DNA from: JAYPHU01 sp964611435
GTDB lineage: Bacteria; Pseudomonadota; Alphaproteobacteria; Rhodospirillales; UBA2165
Assembly: GCA_964611435.1 (NCBI GenBank)
Contig: CAZSXT010000013.1
Location: 29,344-93,343 of the forward strand
Direction: 5' to 3'
DNA length: 64,000 nucleotides
Position numbers and translations under genes: made by a program. The notes under the pieces were generated by a model. That model was not told the origin of the DNA, did no database searches, and worked only from the letters and a program-made list of their open reading frames with translations. How positions within the stretch are numbered: the stretch's first letter is position 1; every line of letters begins with the position of its first letter. Of the stretch, positions 7,746 through 16,270 are shown in pieces.

Positions 7746-8741
7746 ATGGCACTGGGCCGGTACCCAACAACCAGATTAAGGCGCAATCGGCGTGAGGATT
7801 GGCAACGTCGTATGGTCGCAGAAAACGTTCTGACGCCCGATGATTTTATCTTGCCTATTTTCGTCGGCGAAGGCGAAGGACGACGCGACCCTGTGCCATC
7901 CATGCCCGGAGTAAACAGGATTTCAGTGGATTTACTTGGCGAGGTTGTGGGCGAAGCGGCGGAACTTGGCGTGCCGGCATTCGCCATATTTCCGGAAGTC
8001 GATCCGACAGCGAAAACCCCAGACGCGCGCGAAGCCTATAACCCCGAGAACCTCGTGTGCCGGTCGATCCGGGAAATCCGCCGCGCCTGCCCCGAGGTGG
8101 GCATTGTCTGCGATGCCGCTCTAGATCCGTTTAACAGCGATGGGCATGACGGTCTGGTGGTGGATGGGCACATCCTCAATGACGAATCCGTTGAACTGCT
8201 CTGCAAGCAGTCTGTGGTACAGGCCGACGCTGGCTGCCATGTTATCGCACCTTCCGACATGATGGACGGCAGGGTTGGCGCCATCCGTAAGGCGCTGGAC
8301 GATGCGGGACACCAGAATGTTCGGATCATGTCCTATGCCGCCAAATACGCCTCTGCATTTTATGGCCCGTTCCGGGATGCCATTGGCTCCAGCGGCGCGT
8401 TGAAGGGAGACAAGAAGACCTATCAAATGGATCCGGCAAATTCCGACGAAGCTCTCCGTGAGGTGGCGCAGGATATCGATGAAGGGGCGGATATGGTCAT
8501 GGTCAAACCCGGCCTCCCCTATCTGGACATAGTCTATCGGATCAAACACGAATTCGGCGTGCCCACCTTCGCCTATCAGGTCAGTGGGGAATATGCATCG
8601 CTGAAAGGCGCCGCCAACAACGGATGGCTGGACAACGACAAAGTCGTCTTGGAGAGCCTGATTGCGTTCAAGCGCGCCGGAGCCGACGGCATTCTCACCT
8701 ATATGGCGGTGGAGGCTTGCCGTCTGCTGAAATCCGGTTAG
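7746..8741 (+). CDS. hemB: Delta-aminolevulinic acid dehydratase (porphobilinogen synthase)
   Basis: HemB condenses two 5-aminolevulinates to porphobilinogen in tetrapyrrole synthesis. The 331-aa protein is full length and carries both active-site lysine regions, IMSYAAKYASAFYGPFRD and MVMVKPGLPYLDIV (Schiff-base Lys). The metal region reads CDAALDPFNSDGHDG, the Asp-rich form seen in magnesium-dependent enzymes and not the Cys-rich zinc form. The ATG at 7746 follows AGAGG with six bases spacing. It stands alone, converging with the cheW gene (stops three bases apart). Confidence 0.97.
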   Translation: MALGRYPTTRLRRNRREDWQRRMVAENVLTPDDFILPIFVGEGEGRRDPVPSMPGVNRISVDLLGEVVGEAAELGVPAFAIFPEVDPTAKTPDAREAYNPENLVCRSIREIRRACPEVGIVCDAALDPFNSDGHDGLVVDGHILNDESVELLCKQSVVQADAGCHVIAPSDMMDGRVGAIRKALDDAGHQNVRIMSYAAKYASAFYGPFRDAIGSSGALKGDKKTYQMDPANSDEALREVAQDIDEGADMVMVKPGLPYLDIVYRIKHEFGVPTFAYQVSGEYASLKGAANNGWLDNDKVVLESLIAFKRAGADGILTYMAVEACRLLKSG

Positions 8742-8744
8742 GGA

Positions 8745-9218
8745 TTAACTGGCTTTACTGAGAAGCCTCTCGATATCCAGCACCACCATCAGGTGGTCGT
8801 CGAGCTTGAAAATGCCGTCCGCGAAAGTCTTCCACTGGGCGTTCAATGTGCTGGGCACGTTTTCTCTGTCATCCACCGGCAGGCGGAGCACTTCACCAAT
8901 CTGATCCACCATGAGCGTGTAGAGTTCGTGGTTCAACTCGACGGTCACACCCATGCTGGTGGTATCATCTTCTAGCGGCGGCAGACCTAGCCGGACACGG
9001 ACATCAATGACGGTGACAATCCGTCCTCGAAGGTTGATCGAGCCTTTCACTTCAGGTGGCGCCAAAGGAACAAAAGCGATGTCCTGGGGCTTTAAAATGT
9101 CCTGAACATTGAGCACTTGGACACCGAACAACTGCCCGTCGATCTTGAACGTGACAAACTCGTCCTGTTCCGTCTCCGAATGTGTGTGCAGTTCCCTGCT
9201 TTCGTCAATGACAGCCAA
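8745..9218 (-). CDS. cheW: CheW-like chemotaxis coupling protein
   Basis: CheW links chemoreceptors to the CheA kinase. The 157-aa protein is one CheW domain: EFVTFKIDGQLFGVQVLNVQ (about residues 20-39), the loop IKPQ-like ILKPQDI, VKGSINLRGRIVTVIDVRVRLG (58-79) and a C-terminal DGIFKLDDHLMVVLDIERLL. No CheA, CheY or receptor gene is nearby, so it is an orphan copy; motA lies 3 kb away. The start is a TTG directly after an in-frame TAA, with GGAG unusually far upstream, so initiation may be weak or the true start slightly downstream. Confidence 0.9.
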   Translation of the reverse strand: MAVIDESRELHTHSETEQDEFVTFKIDGQLFGVQVLNVQDILKPQDIAFVPLAPPEVKGSINLRGRIVTVIDVRVRLGLPPLEDDTTSMGVTVELNHELYTLMVDQIGEVLRLPVDDRENVPSTLNAQWKTFADGIFKLDDHLMVVLDIERLLSKAS

Positions 9219-9410
9219 TTAGTTCATAGTGTTTCTCCGGACCTGAGGCCTATTCGTAAATTCGACGGAATACGGTCGAAAACCCTATTCCTCAGCCAGA
9301 TATCGGGACTAGTCCGTCAAAAAACAAGAGGTTGGCGAAATTTTCTAGCGAGTTCATGGGATTTCATCCGCTTTGTTTGTTTCACCGTGGAATCATGGCA
9401 GTATCGGAAA

Positions 9411-11768
9411 ATGAAAAAGATTAGGTATTTTTTGGCTCTCTGCCTTGGAATCGGCAGCATTTTGGCCGCAGGTAGCGCGGGGTCGATGTTGTCGTCTCTA
9501 CCTCATGGGAGTCAGACTTTCACCGTCCGGGGGATCAGTAGCGATATTCGCATTCACATGGATGGGCGCGGCATTTCCCACATCAAGGCCCGCACAATAG
9601 AAGATGCCGGGTTTGCCTTGGGATTTATCCACGCTCGCGACCGCATATGGCAAATGGACGCTATGCGGCGATCCGGCGCCGGCCGGTTGTCGGAAATCGT
9701 TGGAAGCAGGGCACAACACATTGACCGGCGAATGCGAAAGTTAGGGCTAATGCGCAATGTCAGCCGGATGGCGGAAACGCTTGCGCCGGACGTCAAACGG
9801 CATCTCGACGCTTACGCAAAAGGCGTAAATTTATGGCTGAAGCAAAATCGGGACGCTCTACCCTTGGAGTTTGTCCTGCTCGGCTATCGTCCGGAAGCTT
9901 GGCAAATAACCGATACGCTTTTGTGGGGAAAGTTGATGGCCTATCGGTTCTCTCGCACCTATGTGGATGAGTTTTTGCGCCTGCGCCTTTCCCGGAAACT
10001 GACACCTACACAAATTGAACAGCTCTGGCCCGGCTATCCGGAAGACGGACCGCTTATTGTCCCCGATGACCGCAGACGGGCCGAAGCCGTCCCGGCAGTT
10101 AGCGATCAAGTGTTTGCTGAAGTGTCTGATGAAATAGGCGATCCACGCGGCATGTCTAATTCCTGGGTGCTGTCGGGTGCGCGCACTAAGTCGGGCGCAC
10201 CCCTCCTGGCGAATGATCCCCATCTGCGCTACCGGGCGCCGATCTTGTGGTATTTGGTGCGGATCGAACTTCCAGACCGGGAGATCGTCGGCGTGACCGC
10301 GCCAGGGGTTCCCTATGTCGTTTTGGGCCACAATGGATACGTGGCTTGGGGATTTACGGCAACCCAGTCGGATCAGGCGGATGTTTTTGTTGAACGTTCA
10401 CCCGATGGCGCCCGCCGGACCTACGAGGCCGACGGTGGCTATGCGCCATTTGAACTCAGCACCGAACGACTCTACATCAAGGGCCAAGGCGCCGTTGATA
10501 TCCCCGTCGCAAGGAGCCGGAACGGACCGATGCTGAGCGACGTCAATACGCCGGGCCTGCAGAATAGTCCCAGCCCGGAATTCCGGCATAGTTTCGCATT
10601 GAAAGCTGTCTTCCTGGAAGACGGTGACACCTCTCCCGAGGCCTTGTACCGGATCAATCTCGCCCGAAATGCCGGACAGTTTGTCGAAGCGGCGTCTCTT
10701 CTCACCAGTCCACAGCAGAATATTTCCTATGCCACAATCGACGGAGATATCGGCTATATCGCTGCCGGTAAGATACCAATCCGAAAAAAGGGCGATGGCT
10801 TTTTTGCCAGCCGTGCGTGGTCCGGAGACTATGGCTGGACCGGATATGTCCCAGTGGTGGATTTGCCCAAAAGCGAAAATCCAGCCAGCGGGAAGATCGT
10901 GACAGCGAATAACCGGGTCATAGGTCCGGGCTATCCCTACCCCTTGGGCAGGCATTGGTCGCCACCTTATCGGGCGCAACGGATTGAGGAGCTGCTGGCC
11001 AGAACCGCCAAGCATGATCTGGACACCAGCGCGGCCATTCAGTTGGATGTGGTCTCCGCCATGGCCGCCGATCTGTTGCCCCTAATGTTGAAGGGCGTGT
11101 CGCCGACAGCCGAAACTCAGACAGCCTTGGAAACTTTGAAGGCGTGGGACTATTCTGCCGATAAGAAGCAGCATGCGCCAATGCTGTTCTATGCCTGGCT
11201 TCGGGAGTTCAACCGGCTGCTTTACAAGGACGATCTGGCAAATGAACTCCATGCCTACTGGGGCTACAGGCCCACGTTCGTGAAGAGCGTTTTGCAGATC
11301 AATCACCTTTGGTGCGATGATATCTCAACGGCGGACACGCAAGAGACCTGTGGTGATCTGCTGGACAGATCCCTGGGCACTGCCATTGTTGAAGCTAACG
11401 GTCGGATTTGGGGGCAGGTGCACCGGGTCGAAATGGCGCACCCGCTGTTTCACAACATCCCGAGTCTCGCAGGGCTGGCGGATTTTTCAGCCCCGGATTC
11501 GGGTGGTGATTACACGGTCAAGCGCGCCGCCACCCGGCCGTCCTCGCGCTCGCCTTACACGGAAGTTCACGGAGGCGGATTTCGAGGGATTTACGATCTG
11601 TCGAACTTAAGGAATTCACGTTTTGTCATAGGTACAGGACAGTCAGGCAATTTGTTGTCCCCGAACTATGGAGATTTCTTTCCACTGTGGCATGATGGCA
11701 AGTATGTGACCATCGGGCGAATCAAGTCCCCTACGGGCATTACCTATGCCTTTAGCGCGGCTCCCTAA
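9411..11768 (+). CDS. Exported or membrane-anchored penicillin acylase family (Ntn hydrolase) amidase
   Basis: Penicillin acylase family proteins are self-processing Ntn hydrolases of the periplasm that cleave amides, including acyl-homoserine lactones and beta-lactam side chains. The 785-aa protein begins MKKIRYFLALCLGIGSILAA, a signal peptide or anchor. The alpha-chain motif GFALGFIHARDRIWQMD is followed by the autocleavage site before the catalytic serine in GMSNSWVLSGART (about residue 250), then PLLANDPHL and GVPYVVLGHNGYVAWGFT of the beta chain. I start at 9411; a longer frame reaching into cheW has no similarity. The true substrate is not deducible. No partner gene is adjacent. Confidence 0.92.
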   Translation: MKKIRYFLALCLGIGSILAAGSAGSMLSSLPHGSQTFTVRGISSDIRIHMDGRGISHIKARTIEDAGFALGFIHARDRIWQMDAMRRSGAGRLSEIVGSRAQHIDRRMRKLGLMRNVSRMAETLAPDVKRHLDAYAKGVNLWLKQNRDALPLEFVLLGYRPEAWQITDTLLWGKLMAYRFSRTYVDEFLRLRLSRKLTPTQIEQLWPGYPEDGPLIVPDDRRRAEAVPAVSDQVFAEVSDEIGDPRGMSNSWVLSGARTKSGAPLLANDPHLRYRAPILWYLVRIELPDREIVGVTAPGVPYVVLGHNGYVAWGFTATQSDQADVFVERSPDGARRTYEADGGYAPFELSTERLYIKGQGAVDIPVARSRNGPMLSDVNTPGLQNSPSPEFRHSFALKAVFLEDGDTSPEALYRINLARNAGQFVEAASLLTSPQQNISYATIDGDIGYIAAGKIPIRKKGDGFFASRAWSGDYGWTGYVPVVDLPKSENPASGKIVTANNRVIGPGYPYPLGRHWSPPYRAQRIEELLARTAKHDLDTSAAIQLDVVSAMAADLLPLMLKGVSPTAETQTALETLKAWDYSADKKQHAPMLFYAWLREFNRLLYKDDLANELHAYWGYRPTFVKSVLQINHLWCDDISTADTQETCGDLLDRSLGTAIVEANGRIWGQVHRVEMAHPLFHNIPSLAGLADFSAPDSGGDYTVKRAATRPSSRSPYTEVHGGGFRGIYDLSNLRNSRFVIGTGQSGNLLSPNYGDFFPLWHDGKYVTIGRIKSPTGITYAFSAAP

Positions 11769-12082
11769 TACACTCTTCATACCAAGGCCGTTAAGGTGCT
11801 TTCAGTAGAAGCCGGAGAGTGCTTTATCTAGGGTGTTTATCGGAGTTGCAGGACCGATTTTTTGAATTATTAAGATTTCTGGGGTGTAATTCACAAAAAT
11901 TGTGATCATTTTTGTATCGGGACTCTTGATAGAATACTTTCTTTGGGTATGTTGTTTCGGCGAACGAAATGCCGTTTGGCAGGATGTTCGCCAAAATTGT
12001 AGTTGAATTTTGAAAATAAATTCAATGAACTAGAACATCGATCACGGGTCGATGATAGCGTAAAGGGAACAGAGGCCGTTCG
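11769..12082. promoter_or_regulatory. AT-rich motA upstream region with a palindrome and a nested inverted repeat
   Basis: A 314-bp gap without a gene. It holds a perfect palindrome TCACAA-AAA-TTGTGA (11891-11905), suitable for a dimeric regulator, and further down a nested inverted repeat: outer arms GGCGAAC (11959-11965) and GTTCGCC (11986-11992), extended to 10 of 11 bp by flanking T/A bases, enclosing TGCC-GTTT-GGCA (11970-11981). There is no T-run after the repeat, so it is not a standard terminator of the acylase gene. AGAGG precedes the motA ATG by seven bases. Whether these act as operators or RNA structure is inference. Confidence 0.5.
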
Positions 12083-13012
12083 ATGTTTTTCATCATTGGT
12101 CTAATCGTGGTGTTTGGCAGCGTGGGTGGAGGGTATCTCGCCCTCGGCGGCCACCTGGACGTTCTTTGGCAACCCTTTGAGTTTGTCATTATCGGTGGCG
12201 CTGCCATCGGTCAATTTGTCATCGCCAGCCCCAAACGTGTCCTCGGCGGTTTTTTTGGTTCCTTCGGCACCATCATCAAAGGCTCCAAGTATAAGAAGGA
12301 TTCCTATCTGGAACTTCTTGCGGTTCTCTATTCCGTTTTTCGGCTGGCAAAGAGCAAGGGCGATTTGGCCCTAGAAAGCCATGTTGAGAAACCCGAAGAT
12401 AGTACGATCTTTAGCAAGTTCCCGACGTTTTCCGGTGATCACCACGCGGTGGAATTCCTGTGCGACTATTTGCGGCTACTAACCCTAGGCGCGAGCACGT
12501 CCCATGAAGTGGAAGCGGTCATAGATCAGGAGTTGGACACCCACCACAACGAACAGCATGAAATCGCCGCCGCCTGGACCAATATGGGTGAAGCATTCCC
12601 GGCCCTGGGTATTGTGGCCGCGGTGTTGGGCGTTATTCACACCATGGGTTCGATTACCGAGCCGCCAGAAGTTCTGGGGCATCTGATCGGTGGCGCTTTG
12701 GTGGGTACCTTCTTTGGTATCCTGATGGCTTACGGTATGGTCGGTCCGATGGCCAAGGCGCTGGAAGCGACGTATGCAGCTGATGCGAAGTATATGGAAT
12801 GCATCAAAGTCGGCATCGTCGCCCATATGCAGGGATACGCCCCGCAGGTATCCGTCGAATTTGCGCGCAAAGTTCTCGGCTCCGACGTGCGGCCCAGTTT
12901 TGCGGAAGTTGAAGACCCCGCCAGTCCACGCAATCGCCGATTGAGCATTGTGCTCCTCCGTGGTTCGGCTGTGAGCCCTGATGCTGAAGAAGGCCAAGAA
13001 CCGCCGCGTTGA
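12083..13012 (+). CDS. motA: Flagellar motor stator protein MotA
   Basis: MotA forms with MotB the proton-driven stator around the flagellar rotor in the inner membrane. The 309-aa protein starts directly with transmembrane segment MFFIIGLIVVFGSVGGGYLA and has FEFVIIGGAAIGQFVIA, then a cytoplasmic domain and two C-terminal membrane helices, AFPALGIVAAVLGVIHTMGS and GGALVGTFFGILMAYGMVGP. The conserved end RPSFAEVED is followed by about 30 unusual Pro/Arg-rich residues, longer than typical family members (about 285-295 aa); this may be natural or a late frameshift. No motB follows. Confidence 0.93.
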   Translation: MFFIIGLIVVFGSVGGGYLALGGHLDVLWQPFEFVIIGGAAIGQFVIASPKRVLGGFFGSFGTIIKGSKYKKDSYLELLAVLYSVFRLAKSKGDLALESHVEKPEDSTIFSKFPTFSGDHHAVEFLCDYLRLLTLGASTSHEVEAVIDQELDTHHNEQHEIAAAWTNMGEAFPALGIVAAVLGVIHTMGSITEPPEVLGHLIGGALVGTFFGILMAYGMVGPMAKALEATYAADAKYMECIKVGIVAHMQGYAPQVSVEFARKVLGSDVRPSFAEVEDPASPRNRRLSIVLLRGSAVSPDAEEGQEPPR

Positions 13013-13085
13013 CCAGAGGCACAAACGCCACAATCTTGCCGTACCTTTTTGACTTGAAGTCGTTTGCACCGTCGAAAGGACCGTT

Positions 13086-13649
13086 TTGAGCGACACGAAT
13101 AATCAACTCTCCCGCCCGACGCCCGAACTTGATCCGCTGCGCCATCCGGAACTTTACGAGGGGCTGATCTTTCGCCGAGTTGCCGCCTATTTGATCGATA
13201 TCGTGATCGTTGCCTGTCTGGTAGGGATTGTCGCCGTCGCTTCGTTCATTTTGGGGATAATGACTTTCGGTCTGTCCTTCGGTGTTACGGGGTTGCTATT
13301 GCTATTTATCCCCTTCGCTTACCACGCCATCCTCATCGGTGGCCCCCGGCATGCCACCTTGGGCATGCGGACAATGAAATTGGAAGTCCGAATATGGAGC
13401 TCCGGTGATTATCCGGAACTCCCCCACGCTCTGATCCTGACCTTGTTGTTTTATGCCTCCATCGCGCTCACGGCATGGTTGATTGTCCTCGTTGCGTTTT
13501 TTTCCAATTCGAGGCGTTGTCTCCACGATTATTTTTCGGGTACGGTAGTCGTTAACGTTCTGGGTGGCGGCGGAGAAGAGTTATCAAGGAAGCCTTCACC
13601 AGCTGCTACTGGCATTACGATACGGGAGAATCCCAGCGCACCTGAGTAA
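13086..13649 (+). CDS. RDD family membrane protein
   Basis: RDD proteins are small inner-membrane proteins of mostly unknown transport or accessory role. The 187-aa protein shows the defining Arg near the start of helix 1 (FRRVAAYLIDIVIVACL), the loop GPRHATLGMRTMKLEVR (about residues 84-100) and C-terminal RRCLHDYFSGTVVV, where the family has its Asp. Three hydrophobic segments are visible at about 31-50, 55-78 and 115-135. The start is TTG at 13086 with AAAGGA seven bases upstream. It lies 73 bp after motA and 11 bp before bpt. Confidence 0.88.
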   Translation: MSDTNNQLSRPTPELDPLRHPELYEGLIFRRVAAYLIDIVIVACLVGIVAVASFILGIMTFGLSFGVTGLLLLFIPFAYHAILIGGPRHATLGMRTMKLEVRIWSSGDYPELPHALILTLLFYASIALTAWLIVLVAFFSNSRRCLHDYFSGTVVVNVLGGGGEELSRKPSPAATGITIRENPSAPE

Positions 13650-13660
13650 ATGATGAATTC

Positions 13661-14410
13661 ATGAAACATAGTCTTACCCATCGTCCCACATCTTTTTTCG
13701 TGACCGCGCCCATGCCTTGCCCTTATCTCGAAGGTCAAGTGGAGCGCCGCATGGTGACAGAGCTATCTGGCCGGGATGCACTGTCCCTACATGACACACT
13801 GTCGCGGGTCGGATTTCGGCGTAGCCACGGACTGGTCTATGCGCCAATCTGCCATGGATGTAACGCCTGCCTTGCCGTGCGTACGACGGTCGATGAGTTC
13901 CGGCCCAGTAATTCACAACGCCGGGTGTTAAAAGCCAATGCCGATCTACTGGTCGAAGTGCGACCGAGCCGTGCGACGTCCGAACAGTATGAACTGTTTT
14001 CGGACTATCAGGACTTCCGGCATACCGGCGGTGATATGGCGACCATGGACTTTTATGATTTCCAATCTTTGATCGAGGAAACACCGGTCGAGACGATCGT
14101 GTTGGAATACCGGCTGCCGGAAGATAATCGGTTGGTCGGCGCATGCCTGGTGGACGTTATGGGAGATGGCTTGTCGGCAGTTTATAGCTTCTTTGATCCG
14201 GCGCTCCGCAAACGCAGTTTGGGCACCTACATTATTTTGAATTTAATTGATCAGGCGGCCCTCCAAGGCCTGCCCTATGTCTATCTGGGCTATTGGATCA
14301 GCGGCAGTCAAAAAATGGCGTACAAGGACAAGTTCCAGCCGCTCGAATATTATGACGGCAACAGCTGGTCCTTGATCGAAAATTACTCGCCGGACATCGC
14401 GGCGGAATAG
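13661..14410 (+). CDS. bpt: Arginyl/leucyl-tRNA--protein transferase (Bpt type)
   Basis: Bpt attaches leucine from leucyl-tRNA to proteins with N-terminal Asp/Glu, marking them for ClpS/ClpAP in the N-degron pathway; related ATE enzymes transfer arginine. The 249-aa protein has the family N-terminal cysteine region (PCPYLEGQVERRMV), GFRRSHGLVYAPICHGCNAC (the second Cys cluster, about residues 50-69), VRTTVDEFRPSNSQRR and the catalytic-domain end YVYLGYWISGSQKMAYK. Length is normal. It follows the RDD gene by 11 bp; this RDD-bpt pairing is often seen in alphaproteobacteria. Confidence 0.95.
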   Translation: MKHSLTHRPTSFFVTAPMPCPYLEGQVERRMVTELSGRDALSLHDTLSRVGFRRSHGLVYAPICHGCNACLAVRTTVDEFRPSNSQRRVLKANADLLVEVRPSRATSEQYELFSDYQDFRHTGGDMATMDFYDFQSLIEETPVETIVLEYRLPEDNRLVGACLVDVMGDGLSAVYSFFDPALRKRSLGTYIILNLIDQAALQGLPYVYLGYWISGSQKMAYKDKFQPLEYYDGNSWSLIENYSPDIAAE

Positions 14411-14433
14411 CGGACGCAAGTCGGTAAAAATTT

Positions 14434-14449
14434 GTCCGGTAAACCGGAC
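14434..14449. other. Short perfect hairpin between bpt and the TRAP binding-protein gene
   Basis: GTCCGG-TAAA-CCGGAC forms a six-base-pair stem with a four-base loop, 23 bp after the bpt stop and 28 bp before the next ATG. On the plus strand no T-run follows, so it is not a classical terminator for bpt; it could attenuate read-through or protect an mRNA end. Read on the minus strand a T-rich stretch does follow, but no minus-strand gene ends there. Confidence 0.35.
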
Positions 14450-14477
14450 GCGAGGGAACATCAACGTTCATAGAGCG

Positions 14478-15572
14478 ATGAAACGTCGTGATTTCATAAA
14501 GACGGTGGGCGCCACGGGTGCGGTTGGCACAATGGCGTTGGCCACCCCTGCCCTGTCTCAGGGGATCAAAGAAATCAACATGGTCACAGCCTGGCCGGAG
14601 AATTTTCCGGGCTTGGGCACCGCTGCGGCGCGTCTGGGGGAGCGGATCACCCGCATGAGCGGCGGGGCGCTGAAGGTCAATGTTCACGGCCGCGGCAAGT
14701 TTGTCTCTTCGCCGGATTTGTTGAAGGCCGTGTCCGACGGCAAGGCCGACATGTATCACGGCATCGATTATTACTGGCAGCAGCATTCCCGGGCATTCAA
14801 TTTTTTCGCGTCAGTTCCCTTCGGTTTAACAGCCAGCGAACAACAGGCCTGGATCAATTTTGGTGGTGGCCAGAAACTGTGGGATGAACTGGGCCGGTCA
14901 TTTGGCGTCAAACCTTTCATGGTCGGTAACACGGGCATGCAAATGGGAGGCTGGTTCAATAAGCAGGTCGATACATTGGCTGATATGCAGGGGTTGAAAA
15001 TCCGGCTGCCGGGCTTTGGCGGCCTGGTTTTAGAAAAGATCGGCGCCACGCGGGTTTCGCTGCCGATCAACAAAATATTTCCTGCCATGAGGTCAGGCGA
15101 GTTGGACGCGGCGGAATGGTTTGGCCCGTGGCTCGATATGAATTTCGGCCTACACAAGATCGCCCGGTTTTATTACTACCCGGGCTTCCATGAGCCCGGC
15201 ACGACGCTCTCGTCCGCCATCAATCTGAAGCTTTGGGAATCGCTCTCCAACGAACATCAGGAGATCATCAAGACCGCCGCGTCGGCCGAAACCGGCGAGG
15301 TTTTATCAGAATTCAACGCCAAAAATATTGAGGCGCTTGATACGTTGCGCCGGAAGCATAATCTAAATCTTCGCCGGTTTTCAGATGAGCTGATGAACGC
15401 CATCGGATCGGCCTCTGGTGAAGTTGTGCAAGAGGTCGCGTCGGCGGATGAACTGACCGGTCGAGTCTTCAAAAGCTTCCTAGATTTCCGGACGAAATCG
15501 ATTACCTGGTCGAAAGTGTCGGACCAGGCGTATTGGAACTCCCGCCTGCTGCCGTTCAGCTACGCCAGGTAA
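14478..15572 (+). CDS. TRAP transporter substrate-binding protein, DctP/TakP type (orphan)
   Basis: A 364-aa extracytoplasmic solute receptor of the TRAP family, usually binding organic (keto) acids. The Tat-like leader MKRRDFIKTVGATGAVG ends near ALSQG (about residue 29). Family features include AARLGERITRMSGGALKVNV, KADMYHGIDYYW, the ligand-binding region LPGFGGLVLEKIGATRVSLP with the conserved Arg, and ELDAAEWFGPWLD. No small or large TRAP permease gene adjoins it, so it must use permeases encoded elsewhere or is a stand-alone sensor receptor. Its stop is four bases from that of convergent bioY. Confidence 0.93.
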   Translation: MKRRDFIKTVGATGAVGTMALATPALSQGIKEINMVTAWPENFPGLGTAAARLGERITRMSGGALKVNVHGRGKFVSSPDLLKAVSDGKADMYHGIDYYWQQHSRAFNFFASVPFGLTASEQQAWINFGGGQKLWDELGRSFGVKPFMVGNTGMQMGGWFNKQVDTLADMQGLKIRLPGFGGLVLEKIGATRVSLPINKIFPAMRSGELDAAEWFGPWLDMNFGLHKIARFYYYPGFHEPGTTLSSAINLKLWESLSNEHQEIIKTAASAETGEVLSEFNAKNIEALDTLRRKHNLNLRRFSDELMNAIGSASGEVVQEVASADELTGRVFKSFLDFRTKSITWSKVSDQAYWNSRLLPFSYAR

Positions 15573-15576
15573 AATC

Positions 15577-16188
15577 CTATTCCGAAATTGTGCGTTCGCT
15601 GCGCCGGCCTAGATAGCGCCAGCAACCAGGCAACACCAAGGCTGCGAGTAAAATCTTGAAGGCGGCCGCCCAGAAGAATGGCGCTACACCAAACGTGTAG
15701 GCTTTTTCCGCGCCGATTAAGTGCGCTAACCAGGCAAATCCAAAAACAAATATGATTGCGGTGCCGGCAATCATCGCCACAAGGGTTGAGGCGATACCGC
15801 GGTCAAAGCCTTTCTCGCCGAGATAGCCCAGGAACCCGGCGCTGATCAGGAAACCAATCAGATAGCCACCGGTAGGACCGGACATATAGGCTAGTCCAAT
15901 GCCCTTTGCCGGGGTGCCAGCAAACACCGGAAGCCACAAGGCGCCTTCCACTAAATAGAGCAGCACCGTTGCCGCGCCCAATTTCCAGCCGAACGCCATG
16001 CCGATCACCAGGACGGCGAAGGTCTGCATGGTCATCGGGACAGGATAGAACGGAATTTGGATCTTGGCCGAGATTGTCAACAGAACGGAACCAGCAAGGG
16101 CAAGCAGGATCATTTTGAGCCAGCTCTTTTCAGCGGCCGGCCAAAGTGTTGAAAGCAACGTCGGCGTCGTACCGATGGCAGTGTTCAT
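15577..16188 (-). CDS. bioY: Biotin transporter BioY
   Basis: BioY is the substrate-binding membrane (S) component of biotin ECF transporters and can act alone in some bacteria. The 203-aa protein has about six hydrophobic segments and the family signature IQIPFYPVPMTMQTFAVL (about residues 44-61), EGALWLPVFAG and YMSGPTGGYLIGF (biotin-binding region). The start is the ATG at 16188, with AAGGA nine bases upstream; an ATG three codons earlier sits directly on that site. No bioM/bioN genes are adjacent. Nothing resembling a riboswitch was seen in its leader. Confidence 0.95.
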   Translation of the reverse strand: MNTAIGTTPTLLSTLWPAAEKSWLKMILLALAGSVLLTISAKIQIPFYPVPMTMQTFAVLVIGMAFGWKLGAATVLLYLVEGALWLPVFAGTPAKGIGLAYMSGPTGGYLIGFLISAGFLGYLGEKGFDRGIASTLVAMIAGTAIIFVFGFAWLAHLIGAEKAYTFGVAPFFWAAAFKILLAALVLPGCWRYLGRRSERTISE

Positions 16189-16270
16189 GATCCGCATTCC
16201 TTAAAAGCGTGATATCCGTTGAGCGCCGGTTTTATCCTTGGCTCTGATCGAAGTCAAATGGGCCGAAAGC

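Noticed and set aside
9117..9410. In-frame N-terminal extension of the penicillin acylase gene into cheW
   Set aside because: The extension overlaps cheW on the opposite strand and precedes a normal signal peptide that begins at 9411.
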